Below are positions 8,592 to 15,379 of a stretch of 64,000 bases of DNA, piece after piece. The position numbers and the translations under genes are program-made. The stretch's first letter is position 1. Each line of letters opens with the position of its first letter. The notes below the pieces were generated by a model. That model saw only the letters and a program-made list of their open reading frames with translations. It searched no databases and was not told the origin of the DNA. The DNA lies in the NCBI GenBank assembly GCA_036342255.1, contig JAZAUS010000004.1:109495-173494 (forward strand), given 5' to 3'. Source of the DNA: RUG11198 sp036342255 (lineage in GTDB: Bacteria > Bacillota_I > Bacilli_A > RF39 > UBA660).

Positions 8592-9341
8592 ATGAAAATA
8601 TCAACATCAATACTAAGTTCTGATAATAGAATAGAAGCAGTAAAGAAGTTAAATCGCACTAAAACCGATTATATCCATATTGATGTAATGGATGGTAAAT
8701 TCGTTGAAGACAAACAATTTAGTAAAGTAAACGAAATAAATGCTATAAACATAATGTCTAATAGCAAATTAGATATCCACTTAATGGTGGAAAACCCTAA
8801 ATATTACCTAAGAAAATTTAAAGATATGAACATAGAATATGTTACAGTCCATCTAGAAATTGAAAAAGAATTAAATTCAATAATAAAAACAATCAAAGGG
8901 AAAGGATATAAAGCAGGTCTTGCTATTAATCCAGAAACAGACATAGAAAAATTAGAACCTTATCTAAGTGAAATAGATTTAGTACTAATTATGGCTGTAG
9001 AGCCTGGTAAAGGTGGTCAAAAATTTAAAGCCTCAACCACTAAAAAAATACATGATTTAAAGAAAATAATTGAAGAAAACAACTATGATGTACTAATTGA
9101 AGTAGATGGTGGCATCAATGATGAATCTATTGAAAAAATAAAAGGTGCAAATATAGCAGTAGCAGGTTCTTATATTATAAAAAGCAACAATTATTATCAA
9201 AGCATAGAAACATTAAGAAATAAAGTAAGTCCTCCAAAAAGGTTACCAGAAAAAATAACAATAAACACTCAAGTATATATATTATTTATGATAATAACAT
9301 TAATGCTACTAATAAATTACATAATTATTTTCTTAAAATAA
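8592..9341 (+). CDS. rpe: Ribulose-phosphate 3-epimerase with C-terminal membrane anchor
   Basis: A TIM-barrel epimerase (249 residues) of the pentose phosphate pathway. The motifs are present: 'STSILSS', 'YIHIDVMDGKFV', 'DIHLMVENP', 'LIMAVEPGKGGQKF' and 'EVDGGIN'. AGGAG at 8577-8581 fits ATG 8592 with 10 nt spacing, not the ATG at 8583. Following the barrel, residues 225-249 form a hydrophobic helix ('YILFMIITLMLLINYIIIFL') that normal Rpe lacks. The enzyme therefore appears to be tethered to the membrane. B. subtilis has thiN next; here thiN is absent. Confidence 0.9.
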   Translation: MKISTSILSSDNRIEAVKKLNRTKTDYIHIDVMDGKFVEDKQFSKVNEINAINIMSNSKLDIHLMVENPKYYLRKFKDMNIEYVTVHLEIEKELNSIIKTIKGKGYKAGLAINPETDIEKLEPYLSEIDLVLIMAVEPGKGGQKFKASTTKKIHDLKKIIEENNYDVLIEVDGGINDESIEKIKGANIAVAGSYIIKSNNYYQSIETLRNKVSPPKRLPEKITINTQVYILFMIITLMLLINYIIIFLK

Positions 9342-9400
9342 TACCTACGAAGAAATATTTATGAAAATTTGAAAATCTTGTTTAAATACCACAAAAAAAA

Positions 9401-9585
9401 GGTGATTTTTGCAAAGAATGTGGAAATGAATTAATAGATATAAATGAGTATAAAGAAAAAAAGGAACAGGATTTTCTTCAGCAATAATTGGAGGAATCAG
9501 TATAATAACAATTCCAATAATAATAATATATCTAGTATTTAATTTAATAATTTATTTTTTAATAAAAAAAGAATCTAAATATTAA
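9401..9585 (+). pseudogene. Zinc-ribbon small membrane protein, frameshifted and lacking a start
   Basis: One frame encodes 'FCKECGNELIDINEYKEKK' (a C-X2-C zinc ribbon). It continues, after a -1 shift at the A run 9456-9462, as 'GTGFSSAIIGGISIITIP' plus a hydrophobic helix ending in 'KKESKY' and TAA 9583-9585. Together these make a normal short zinc-ribbon/membrane protein, but the window lacks a usable start codon and the frames are joined only by the shift. Decay is the simplest reading. The shift point reads A AAA AAG in phase, a slippery site, so programmed frameshifting or a homopolymer sequencing error cannot be excluded. Confidence 0.5.
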
Positions 9586-9602
9586 CATAGATTCTTTTTT
9601 AT
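9564..9602. terminator. Bidirectional terminator between zinc-ribbon remnant and rpmB
   Basis: GAATCTA (9571-9577) pairs with TAGATTC (9588-9594), flanked by an A run and a T run, so it can act on both strands. Confidence 0.85.
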
Positions 9603-9611
9603 TATTACTAA

Positions 9612-9794
9612 TTAAGCAGCATTCTTAAGATCTCTTATTTCTCTAGCACTTAGTCTAACTTTAGAAACCTTACCATTTTCATCTTTAACACTAACTTTTT
9701 GTAAATTAACCTTTTGTCTTTTAGGTGTAGCCTTTAAACAGTTTGGTCTATTCTTAGCAAAGTTAGTTTTTTTACTTGATATATTCTTAGCCAT
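9612..9794 (-). CDS. rpmB: 50S ribosomal protein L28
   Basis: A 60-residue basic protein with typical L28 features. The N-terminus 'MAKNISSKKTNFAKNRPNCL' is close to other bacterial L28 proteins, and 'KVRLSAREIRDLKNA' closes it. The ribosome-binding site GGAGGG precedes ATG at 9794. Its opposite orientation downstream of the rsgA-rpe block matches the B. subtilis arrangement. It carries only one Cys, so it is a C-minus form that lacks the zinc ribbon. Confidence 0.93.
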   Translation of the reverse strand: MAKNISSKKTNFAKNRPNCLKATPKRQKVNLQKVSVKDENGKVSKVRLSAREIRDLKNAA

Positions 9795-9996
9795 TACTAT
9801 CCCTCCTCAAAAACATCGCATATTAACTTTATCATAAAATAACTATTAAGTCAAATAAAAACTTATAATTTAAAGTAATATAATAAAAAAATATACTAAT
9901 AAACATTATTCAAACCAAATTATAAAATTAAAGAGAAATAATCTTTTCATTTTTATTTTTTTATTGTATAATTATAAAAAGAATAGGGGTGATACC

Positions 9997-11511
9997 ATGG
10001 TACTAAGAAAACCATATGGATTTTTAATTAAACATTTTAAAATGATCCATTTAGTACTTACTGTTTTATATATTTATTTAGCAATGAAAGTAAATAACAT
10101 GCTAAGATACTATAATAATTTCATTGCTGGAAAAGAAAGTAAATTAAACGCTATTAAATATGCAACAAACTATTATTTAATAGCCATTATACTATCCATA
10201 GCAATATGCTTAGTTATATATGCTTTAATGCGCTATAAAAAGAAACCCAAACTATTCTATGTAGTTTTAATGGCAATTTATTTAGCTATAACTCTTGTAA
10301 TTATTTTTGCACAAGGTGGACTAAATACCATATATATTGGGGAAGTTTCATCAAAAGAATTAAGGCTATATCATGATTTATTACAAATAATAATAATATT
10401 TCAATATTTAACAATTTTAGTTACCTTAATTAGAGGTTTAGGCTTTGATATTAAAAAATTCAACTTCAAAGAAGATATAGCAGAATTACAACTAGATGTA
10501 ACAGATAATGAAGAAGTAGAATTAACAATAGGAAGTACAGAAGGTATTCTAAGAAGAATAAGAAGACAGCTAAGAGAATTAAAATACTATTATAAAGAGA
10601 ATAAATTATTTATAGATGTAATAGGAATATTATTTACTGTAATTATAGTCCTATCCATAATAGTAAATATAAAAATTGTTCATAAATCATTTAAAGAAGG
10701 AGAAGAAGTATCAACAGATAAATACTCATTTACAGTTACAAATAGTTATTTAACCAATAAAAGTTTCGATGGAGATAGTATTTCTGATGCTAATAATACC
10801 TTCCTATTAGCCCAAATATTTATTTATTCAAAAGTAGGAAGAACAGAATTAAATACTGGTAATATAACCTTAAAAACAGAACATAATACATATACAATTA
10901 ATACAAGATATACTACCTTATTTAAAGATGTAGGAGTAGGGTTTAAAGATCAAATAATCTCAACACCACGATCATTCTTATTTATATTTGTAATCTCTAA
11001 TGCTGAACTAAAAGATAAAATGCAAATACATTATATTGGTGATATAAAAATAGATTTAAACCCAATAAATCTAGATAAGTCAGTCAAAACAACAAATCTA
11101 CAAATAGGTGAATCTATAGATTTAGGAAAAACAGTATTAAGCAGTGGGAAAATTGCCATTAATAGATTTGACGTTAAAAATAGTTATACATACAATTATG
11201 AATATGAAATATATGGTAAAAAATATACAAGTAAATTAAATATAATAAGTCCAAATAAAACAATTCTTTATTTAAATCTAACAAATCAAAACATTAGAGG
11301 TATATCTGATTATGATTTAATAAAGACTTATGGAACAATAAAATATAAAATAGCTGATACAGAATTTACAATAAAAACGCCAATTAATAAGACACCAACA
11401 AGCTATAAAGATGGTATATTTATAGAAGTTGATAAACAAATGGAACAAGCAACAAGTATTTGGATAGAATTTAATATACGAAATCAAAAATACATATATA
11501 CACTTAAATAA
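9997..11511 (+). CDS. Multi-pass membrane protein with large extracytoplasmic domain, unknown
   Basis: A 504-residue protein. Five hydrophobic segments lie in the first 235 residues (about 17-35, 57-80, 88-110, 128-145 and 207-230), with a basic cytoplasmic loop 'RRIRRQLRELKYYYKENK'. A beta-rich domain of about 270 residues, rich in Thr and Asn, should be outside. I do not recognise a family. A TTG upstream at 9964 is possible, but GGGGTGAT at 9986-9993 selects ATG 9997. It is followed 47 nt later by a small membrane-anchored EIIB-like gene. Confidence 0.7.
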   Translation: MVLRKPYGFLIKHFKMIHLVLTVLYIYLAMKVNNMLRYYNNFIAGKESKLNAIKYATNYYLIAIILSIAICLVIYALMRYKKKPKLFYVVLMAIYLAITLVIIFAQGGLNTIYIGEVSSKELRLYHDLLQIIIIFQYLTILVTLIRGLGFDIKKFNFKEDIAELQLDVTDNEEVELTIGSTEGILRRIRRQLRELKYYYKENKLFIDVIGILFTVIIVLSIIVNIKIVHKSFKEGEEVSTDKYSFTVTNSYLTNKSFDGDSISDANNTFLLAQIFIYSKVGRTELNTGNITLKTEHNTYTINTRYTTLFKDVGVGFKDQIISTPRSFLFIFVISNAELKDKMQIHYIGDIKIDLNPINLDKSVKTTNLQIGESIDLGKTVLSSGKIAINRFDVKNSYTYNYEYEIYGKKYTSKLNIISPNKTILYLNLTNQNIRGISDYDLIKTYGTIKYKIADTEFTIKTPINKTPTSYKDGIFIEVDKQMEQATSIWIEFNIRNQKYIYTLK

Positions 11512-11558
11512 CTTGTTATTAAATCAAAAATATAGTATAATGTTTGAGAGGTGAAATA

Positions 11559-11873
11559 ATGCAACCAATTTATTACATTATAATTTTTGCAATATTAATA
11601 ATTATAGCTTTAGCTGTTGTAAGAGGAAATAAAAAAGATTTTAAACTTGAAATTAATAAATTAGTTGATCTTCTAGGAGGAAAAAATAATATTATTGAGA
11701 CAGAGGTAGAAATGTCCCGATTTAAAGTAACCCTAAAAGATATCACAAAAGCTAATAAAGAAGGAATAATGAAATTAGGAGCAAAAGGCGTTGTTGAAAT
11801 AGATGATCAACTAAAAATAATATTTGGCAAAGATGCAAAAAAATTAAAAAGATATATTGATGAATTAAAATAG
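11559..11873 (+). CDS. Membrane-anchored PTS EIIB-like domain lacking the catalytic Cys
   Basis: A 104-residue protein: an N-terminal transmembrane helix (4-22) and then a domain that follows the glucose-type PTS EIIB pattern, 'LVDLLGGKNNI', 'RFKVTLKD', 'LGAKGVV' and 'IIFGKDA'. In true EIIB the phosphorylated Cys lies three residues before the conserved Arg of 'ITRLRV'; here that place is Glu ('VEMSRFKV'). It cannot pass phosphate in the normal way and is probably a structural or regulatory relative. The start ATG 11559 is chosen because GAGGTGA lies 5-11 nt upstream. Confidence 0.68.
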   Translation: MQPIYYIIIFAILIIIALAVVRGNKKDFKLEINKLVDLLGGKNNIIETEVEMSRFKVTLKDITKANKEGIMKLGAKGVVEIDDQLKIIFGKDAKKLKRYIDELK

Positions 11874-11896
11874 AAGATAATCTTCTATTTTTTTTA
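11869..11896 (+). terminator. Rho-independent terminator after EIIB-like gene
   Basis: ATAGAAGA and TCTTCTAT flank a 3-nt loop; a run of eight T follows. Confidence 0.9.
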
Positions 11897-11979
11897 TAAG
11901 TAAAACAATTATAAATACCAAAAAACAAAAGTAGTTGTAAAACTACTAATAACCATGTTATAATGATCTTGGTGATAAA

Positions 11980-12252
11980 ATGCAATTAAATAACATATTT
12001 TTAGATAATCTTCCCCAAATAGATTTACATGGATTTGATCGAGAAAGTGCTAGAGTAGCAACTAATGATTTTATTGATGAATCCATAAAACTAAAACACG
12101 AAAAAATATTAATAATTCATGGTATAGGACAAGGTATAGTTAAAGAAACTGTCCACGAAGAATTATCAAAAAATAAAAGTGTTCTATCATATCAATTAGA
12201 CAGTTTTAATACTGGTTGCACAATAGTACAATTAAATACTAATGAAAATTAA
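11980..12252 (+). CDS. Stand-alone Smr-domain protein
   Basis: A 90-residue protein with the Smr signature: 'IDLHGFDRESA' near the N-terminus and 'ILIIHGIGQGIVKETVHEEL' in the middle. The domain is the nuclease-like C-terminal module of MutS2 and also occurs alone in ribosome-rescue or RNA-cleaving proteins. The family has activity on branched DNA or RNA; which applies here is unknown. GGTGAT precedes the ATG. It is a single gene just upstream of the tRNA pair. Confidence 0.85.
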   Translation: MQLNNIFLDNLPQIDLHGFDRESARVATNDFIDESIKLKHEKILIIHGIGQGIVKETVHEELSKNKSVLSYQLDSFNTGCTIVQLNTNEN

Positions 12253-12355
12253 TAACATATTAATCAAACTAAAAAAGAATAAAAACTATTTAAAAACACA
12301 AATAATTAAAAAATACTTGCTAAAATCATAAATATATGCTATTATTAATCAAGAC

Positions 12356-12432
12356 GGACCCTTAGCTCAGTTGGTTAGAGCATCCGGCTCATAACCGGGC
12401 GGTCATAGGTTCGAGTCCTATAGGGTCCACCA
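12356..12432 (+). tRNA. tRNA with CAU anticodon (tRNA-Ile2 or elongator tRNA-Met)
   Basis: A complete cloverleaf of 77 nt with encoded CCA. The acceptor GGACCCT pairs with AGGGTCC, D-arm GCTC pairs with GAGC, anticodon stem TCCGG pairs with CCGGG around loop CTCATAA, and the T-arm has loop TTCGAGT. The anticodon is CAT. The acceptor and D-arm resemble the lysidine-modified tRNA-Ile2 of other bacteria (GGxCCxUUAGCUCAG) more than elongator Met, so Ile2 is my preferred reading. Sequence alone does not settle it. Confidence 0.9.
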
Positions 12433-12437
12433 CTTAA

Positions 12438-12521
12438 GCAGGTGTGGCGAAATTGGCAGACGCGCTAGACTTAGGATCTAGTGGTTTATCCGTGGGGGTT
12501 CAAGTCCCTTCACCTGCACCA
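12438..12521 (+). tRNA. tRNA-Leu (UAG anticodon)
   Basis: An 84-nt class II tRNA with a variable arm and encoded CCA. Acceptor GCAGGTG pairs with CACCTGC. The anticodon stem CTAGA/TCTAG surrounds loop CTTAGGA, giving anticodon TAG. It lies 5 nt after the CAU tRNA, so both are likely cut from one precursor. Confidence 0.95.
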
Positions 12522-12533
12522 ATTAATATTAAT

Positions 12534-12555
12534 AAAGACTTTAAATAGTCTTTTT
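12534..12555 (+). terminator. Terminator after the tRNA pair
   Basis: AAAGACT and AGTCTTT flank a short AT loop, followed by a T run. Confidence 0.8.
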
Positions 12556-12614
12556 TTAGTATAATAATTATAGTAAGATTGTTATAGAAATAATTTAAAG
12601 ATGAGTATGTAAAC

Positions 12615-12643
12615 TTGACAAAATTTCTAAATAAGTGTATTAT
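12615..12643 (+). promoter_or_regulatory. Sigma-A promoter of alaS
   Basis: TTGACA (12615-12620), 17-nt spacer, TATTAT (12638-12643). Transcription should start near 12650, at the beginning of the T-box. Confidence 0.85.
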
Positions 12644-12649
12644 GACTCT

Positions 12650-12845
12650 ATCAACACATTGATGAGGACATAATTTATATATAAATTATCATAGAGAATT
12701 ATCGTTTGGTGGAAGATAATATAATCTATATAAATTGCTACCTCTAAGTGAAATGAAAACATTTCCGGTTAACAGCCGTTATCTAAATTAAGTTAAATAA
12801 AGGATGGTACCGCATTATTTGCTCCTTGCAAATAATGCGTTTTAT
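12650..12845 (+). promoter_or_regulatory. T-box leader, alanine specific
   Basis: A tRNA-sensing leader upstream of alaS. Stem I shows 'GATGAGGACA' and the distal bulge sequence around 'CGTTTGGTGGAAG'. The specifier is most likely GCT (Ala) in 'AATTGCTACCTC'. The T-box proper 'AAGGATGGTACCGC' (near 12800-12813) can pair with the uncharged tRNA 3' end. The terminator is GCATTATTTGC paired with GCAAATAATGC (12812-12839) plus T run. Uncharged tRNA-Ala should favour antitermination and raise AlaRS. The Ala specifier matches the downstream gene. Confidence 0.93.
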
Positions 12846-12875
12846 TATTTAAAAATAATAAAGGAGTGAATTAAA

Positions 12876-14618
12876 ATGAATTTAAAAGATAAATATATAG
12901 ATTTTTTTATAAGTAAAGGACATAAACAAATACCCAGCGCACCACTAGTACCAGAAAACGATCCATCTGTATTATTTAATACAGCAGGTATGCAACCATT
13001 AATACCATATCTAATGGGACAACAGCATCCATATGGCACAAGACTATGTGACTATCAAAAGTGTCTAAGAACTACAGATTTAGATGAAGTAGGTGATTCT
13101 TTTCATCACACATTCTTTGAAATGCTAGGTAATTGGAGCTTAGGCGATTATTTCAAAGATGAATCAATATCTTGGAGCTTTGAATTCTTAACAAAAGTTT
13201 TAAACATACCTGTTGAAAAACTAGCAATAACAGTATTTAAAGGCAATGATATAATACCATTTGATGAAGTATCATACAATAAATGGAATTCACTTGGTAT
13301 ACCTGAAGAAAGAATTGCTATGACAGTTGAAGATAATTTCTGGATTGCAGGAGATACTGGTCCATGTGGCTCTGATACAGAAATATTCTATTGGAGAAGT
13401 GATGAACCAGCTCCAACAAAATTTAATCCAGAAGATGAAAGATGGGTTGAAATATGGAATAATGTCTTCATGGAATATGAAAAACATAAAGATGGATCAA
13501 TTACATTCCTAGATAATAAAAATGTTGATACAGGAATGGGAGTTGAAAGAACAGTATCTATTTTAGAAAGTGTAAATGATAATTATTTATCATCAATATG
13601 GAAAGATATAATTGAAGTAATTGAAAATGTATCTCATCTTCCATATGAAGGCAATGAAGTATCAATGCGAATTATAGCAGATCATTTAAGAACAGCTACA
13701 TTCATTCTAGCTGATCCAGCAGGCATTAAGCCTTCTAATACTGACCAAGGATATATTCTAAGAAGAATAATAAGAAGAGCTATTAGACATGCTAAAAAGT
13801 TAAATATTGATATTAATTCAAACTGGGAAGAACAAATTATATCTAAAATTATAAAAAAATATGAAAACTATTATTCAGAACTTAAAGATAACAGAAATAA
13901 TATTTTTGAAGGATTAAAAAACGAAAAAGAAAAGTTTAATAGAACACTAGAAAAAGGCTTAAGAGAATTTGATAAAGTAACAAGAAACAAAAAAAATATT
14001 GATGGTACAACTGCTTTCCATTTATTTGATACTTATGGATTCCCATTAGAATTAACAATAGAATTAGCAGAAGAAAAAGGATTAGAAGTAGATGTTGATG
14101 GATATAATCAAAAGTTTAAAGAACATCAAGAATTATCAAGAAAAGCATCTCAAGGTAAATTTAAAGGAGGTCTTTCTGGAAATAGTGAAATAGAAACTAA
14201 ATATCATACTGCAACTCATTTACTTAATGCTGCTCTAAAAGTTGTAGTTGATAAAGATATCCATCAAAGAGGCTCTAATATAACACCAGAAAGAATGAGA
14301 TTTGACTTTAACTGTGATCACAAATTAACAGATGAAGAAAAGAAAAAAGTAGAAGAGTTAGTAAATAAATGGATTGAAGAAGGATTAGACGTAAGGAAAG
14401 ATGAAATGACTAAACAAGAAGCTATTGATTTAGGAGCAGAATGTATGTTTATTGAAAAATATCCCGACATCGTAACTGTTTATTCAATAGGAGATATATC
14501 TAAAGAATTATGTGGAGGGCCACATGTAAAAAATACCAAAGAATTAGGAAAATTTAAAATAAAAAAAGAAGAAGCCTCATCATCTGGTATTAGAAGAATA
14601 AAAGCCATACTAGAATAG
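12876..14618 (+). CDS. alaS: Alanyl-tRNA synthetase, short form without C-Ala region
   Basis: A 580-residue AlaRS that charges tRNA-Ala. The catalytic core is intact ('FNTAGMQPLIPYL', 'HHTFFEMLGNWSLGDYFK'), the tRNA-recognition helices follow, and the editing domain carries its zinc ligands ('HTATH' and 'CGGPH'). The protein ends at 'SSSGIRRIKAILE', where normal enzymes of 850-900 residues continue with the oligomerisation and C-Ala region. The stop is clean and followed by another gene, so this is a natural short form rather than a frameshift. C-Ala helps bind the tRNA elbow for charging and editing, and its loss is notable. AAGGAG at 12861-12866 supports the start. Confidence 0.95.
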   Translation: MNLKDKYIDFFISKGHKQIPSAPLVPENDPSVLFNTAGMQPLIPYLMGQQHPYGTRLCDYQKCLRTTDLDEVGDSFHHTFFEMLGNWSLGDYFKDESISWSFEFLTKVLNIPVEKLAITVFKGNDIIPFDEVSYNKWNSLGIPEERIAMTVEDNFWIAGDTGPCGSDTEIFYWRSDEPAPTKFNPEDERWVEIWNNVFMEYEKHKDGSITFLDNKNVDTGMGVERTVSILESVNDNYLSSIWKDIIEVIENVSHLPYEGNEVSMRIIADHLRTATFILADPAGIKPSNTDQGYILRRIIRRAIRHAKKLNIDINSNWEEQIISKIIKKYENYYSELKDNRNNIFEGLKNEKEKFNRTLEKGLREFDKVTRNKKNIDGTTAFHLFDTYGFPLELTIELAEEKGLEVDVDGYNQKFKEHQELSRKASQGKFKGGLSGNSEIETKYHTATHLLNAALKVVVDKDIHQRGSNITPERMRFDFNCDHKLTDEEKKKVEELVNKWIEEGLDVRKDEMTKQEAIDLGAECMFIEKYPDIVTVYSIGDISKELCGGPHVKNTKELGKFKIKKEEASSSGIRRIKAILE

Positions 14619-14667
14619 TATTTTTTACATTAAATATTTTATATAATAATAAATATAAGAGGTAAAT

Positions 14668-15225
14668 ATGGAAATAATAATAAAAGATACAAAACTATTA
14701 TTTATATATAGACTTATGCCCTTTAATATAGTTAAATTTAAAACTAATAAAAAAGAATATCAAAAAATAGTAAAATTTTTAAATATAAAAAATAAAAGAA
14801 AAAGAATAGAATACATATATGATGAAGCCATAAAAGAAATAGATAAATATTATCCTAAGGATTTATGTGATTTTAAAGATGGAAGATGCATATATCAAAG
14901 ATATTTAAAAACAGATAGAGTAAATGGTTGTTGTAGATCATGCCACCTATCAACAGATAAAGGCTGTCCAACAACCAATTTACCATGTAAAATAATATAT
15001 TGTAGTTATATCAATAAAAAAATAAAACCCCTAAAATATAAAGATATAAATATACTAAAATGCCTATCTTTAAAACAACAACTTATCTTAAAAGGAAATT
15101 TTTATTCTACTAGAGAAGAAATAATTAATGATTTGCATTATGGCTTTATATATAGTTGCATTCATGAAATAAAAAAAGATTTTAGAATCTTTCTTCATCT
15201 CCAAAAAATGAAAAAATATAAATAG
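14668..15225 (+). CDS. Cys-rich protein of unknown function
   Basis: A 185-residue basic protein with about eleven Cys. Most fall between residues 68 and 110 in the pattern C-X6-C, 'GCCRSCH', C, C, C, followed by two near the C-terminus. The spacing suggests zinc or iron-sulfur binding. No known family comes to mind. It has a clear ribosome-binding site (AGAGGT) and its own short upstream gap. It lies between alaS and helD on the same strand. Confidence 0.6.
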   Translation: MEIIIKDTKLLFIYRLMPFNIVKFKTNKKEYQKIVKFLNIKNKRKRIEYIYDEAIKEIDKYYPKDLCDFKDGRCIYQRYLKTDRVNGCCRSCHLSTDKGCPTTNLPCKIIYCSYINKKIKPLKYKDINILKCLSLKQQLILKGNFYSTREEIINDLHYGFIYSCIHEIKKDFRIFLHLQKMKKYK

Positions 15226-15228
15226 TAC

Positions 15229-15256
15229 TTGCATAATTATTAATTTAATGTATAAT
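15229..15256 (+). promoter_or_regulatory. Promoter of helD leader
   Basis: TTGCAT (15229-15234), 16-nt spacer, TATAAT (15251-15256). Confidence 0.75.
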
Positions 15257-15262
15257 TAAACA

Positions 15263-15352
15263 TGAGAGCCAGAATATACTAGATATTTGCTATTCAAAGA
15301 ACTAAATTACTTTATATTGACAACAAGCTATTAATTAATTAATAGTTTTTTT
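15263..15352 (+). promoter_or_regulatory. helD leader with intrinsic terminator (possible attenuator)
   Basis: About 90 nt lie between the predicted start of transcription and an 18-nt perfect palindrome at 15328-15345 (CTATTAA arms) followed by seven T. The ribosome-binding site (AAGGAG) and helD ATG come after it. A terminator between promoter and gene suggests conditional read-through. No known leader family is recognised. Confidence 0.55.
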
Positions 15353-15379
15353 GCGTGTGTAGAAAAGGAGTGTGATCAA

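Noticed and set aside
9386..9585. ATA-started intact zinc-ribbon gene
   Set aside because: An ATA at 9386 is in frame, but no Shine-Dalgarno precedes it and a frameshift is still needed, so I list it as a pseudogene.
12356..12432. Initiator tRNA-Met
   Set aside because: The acceptor begins with a paired G-C and the anticodon stem lacks the three consecutive G-C pairs of initiators, so it is Ile2 or elongator Met.
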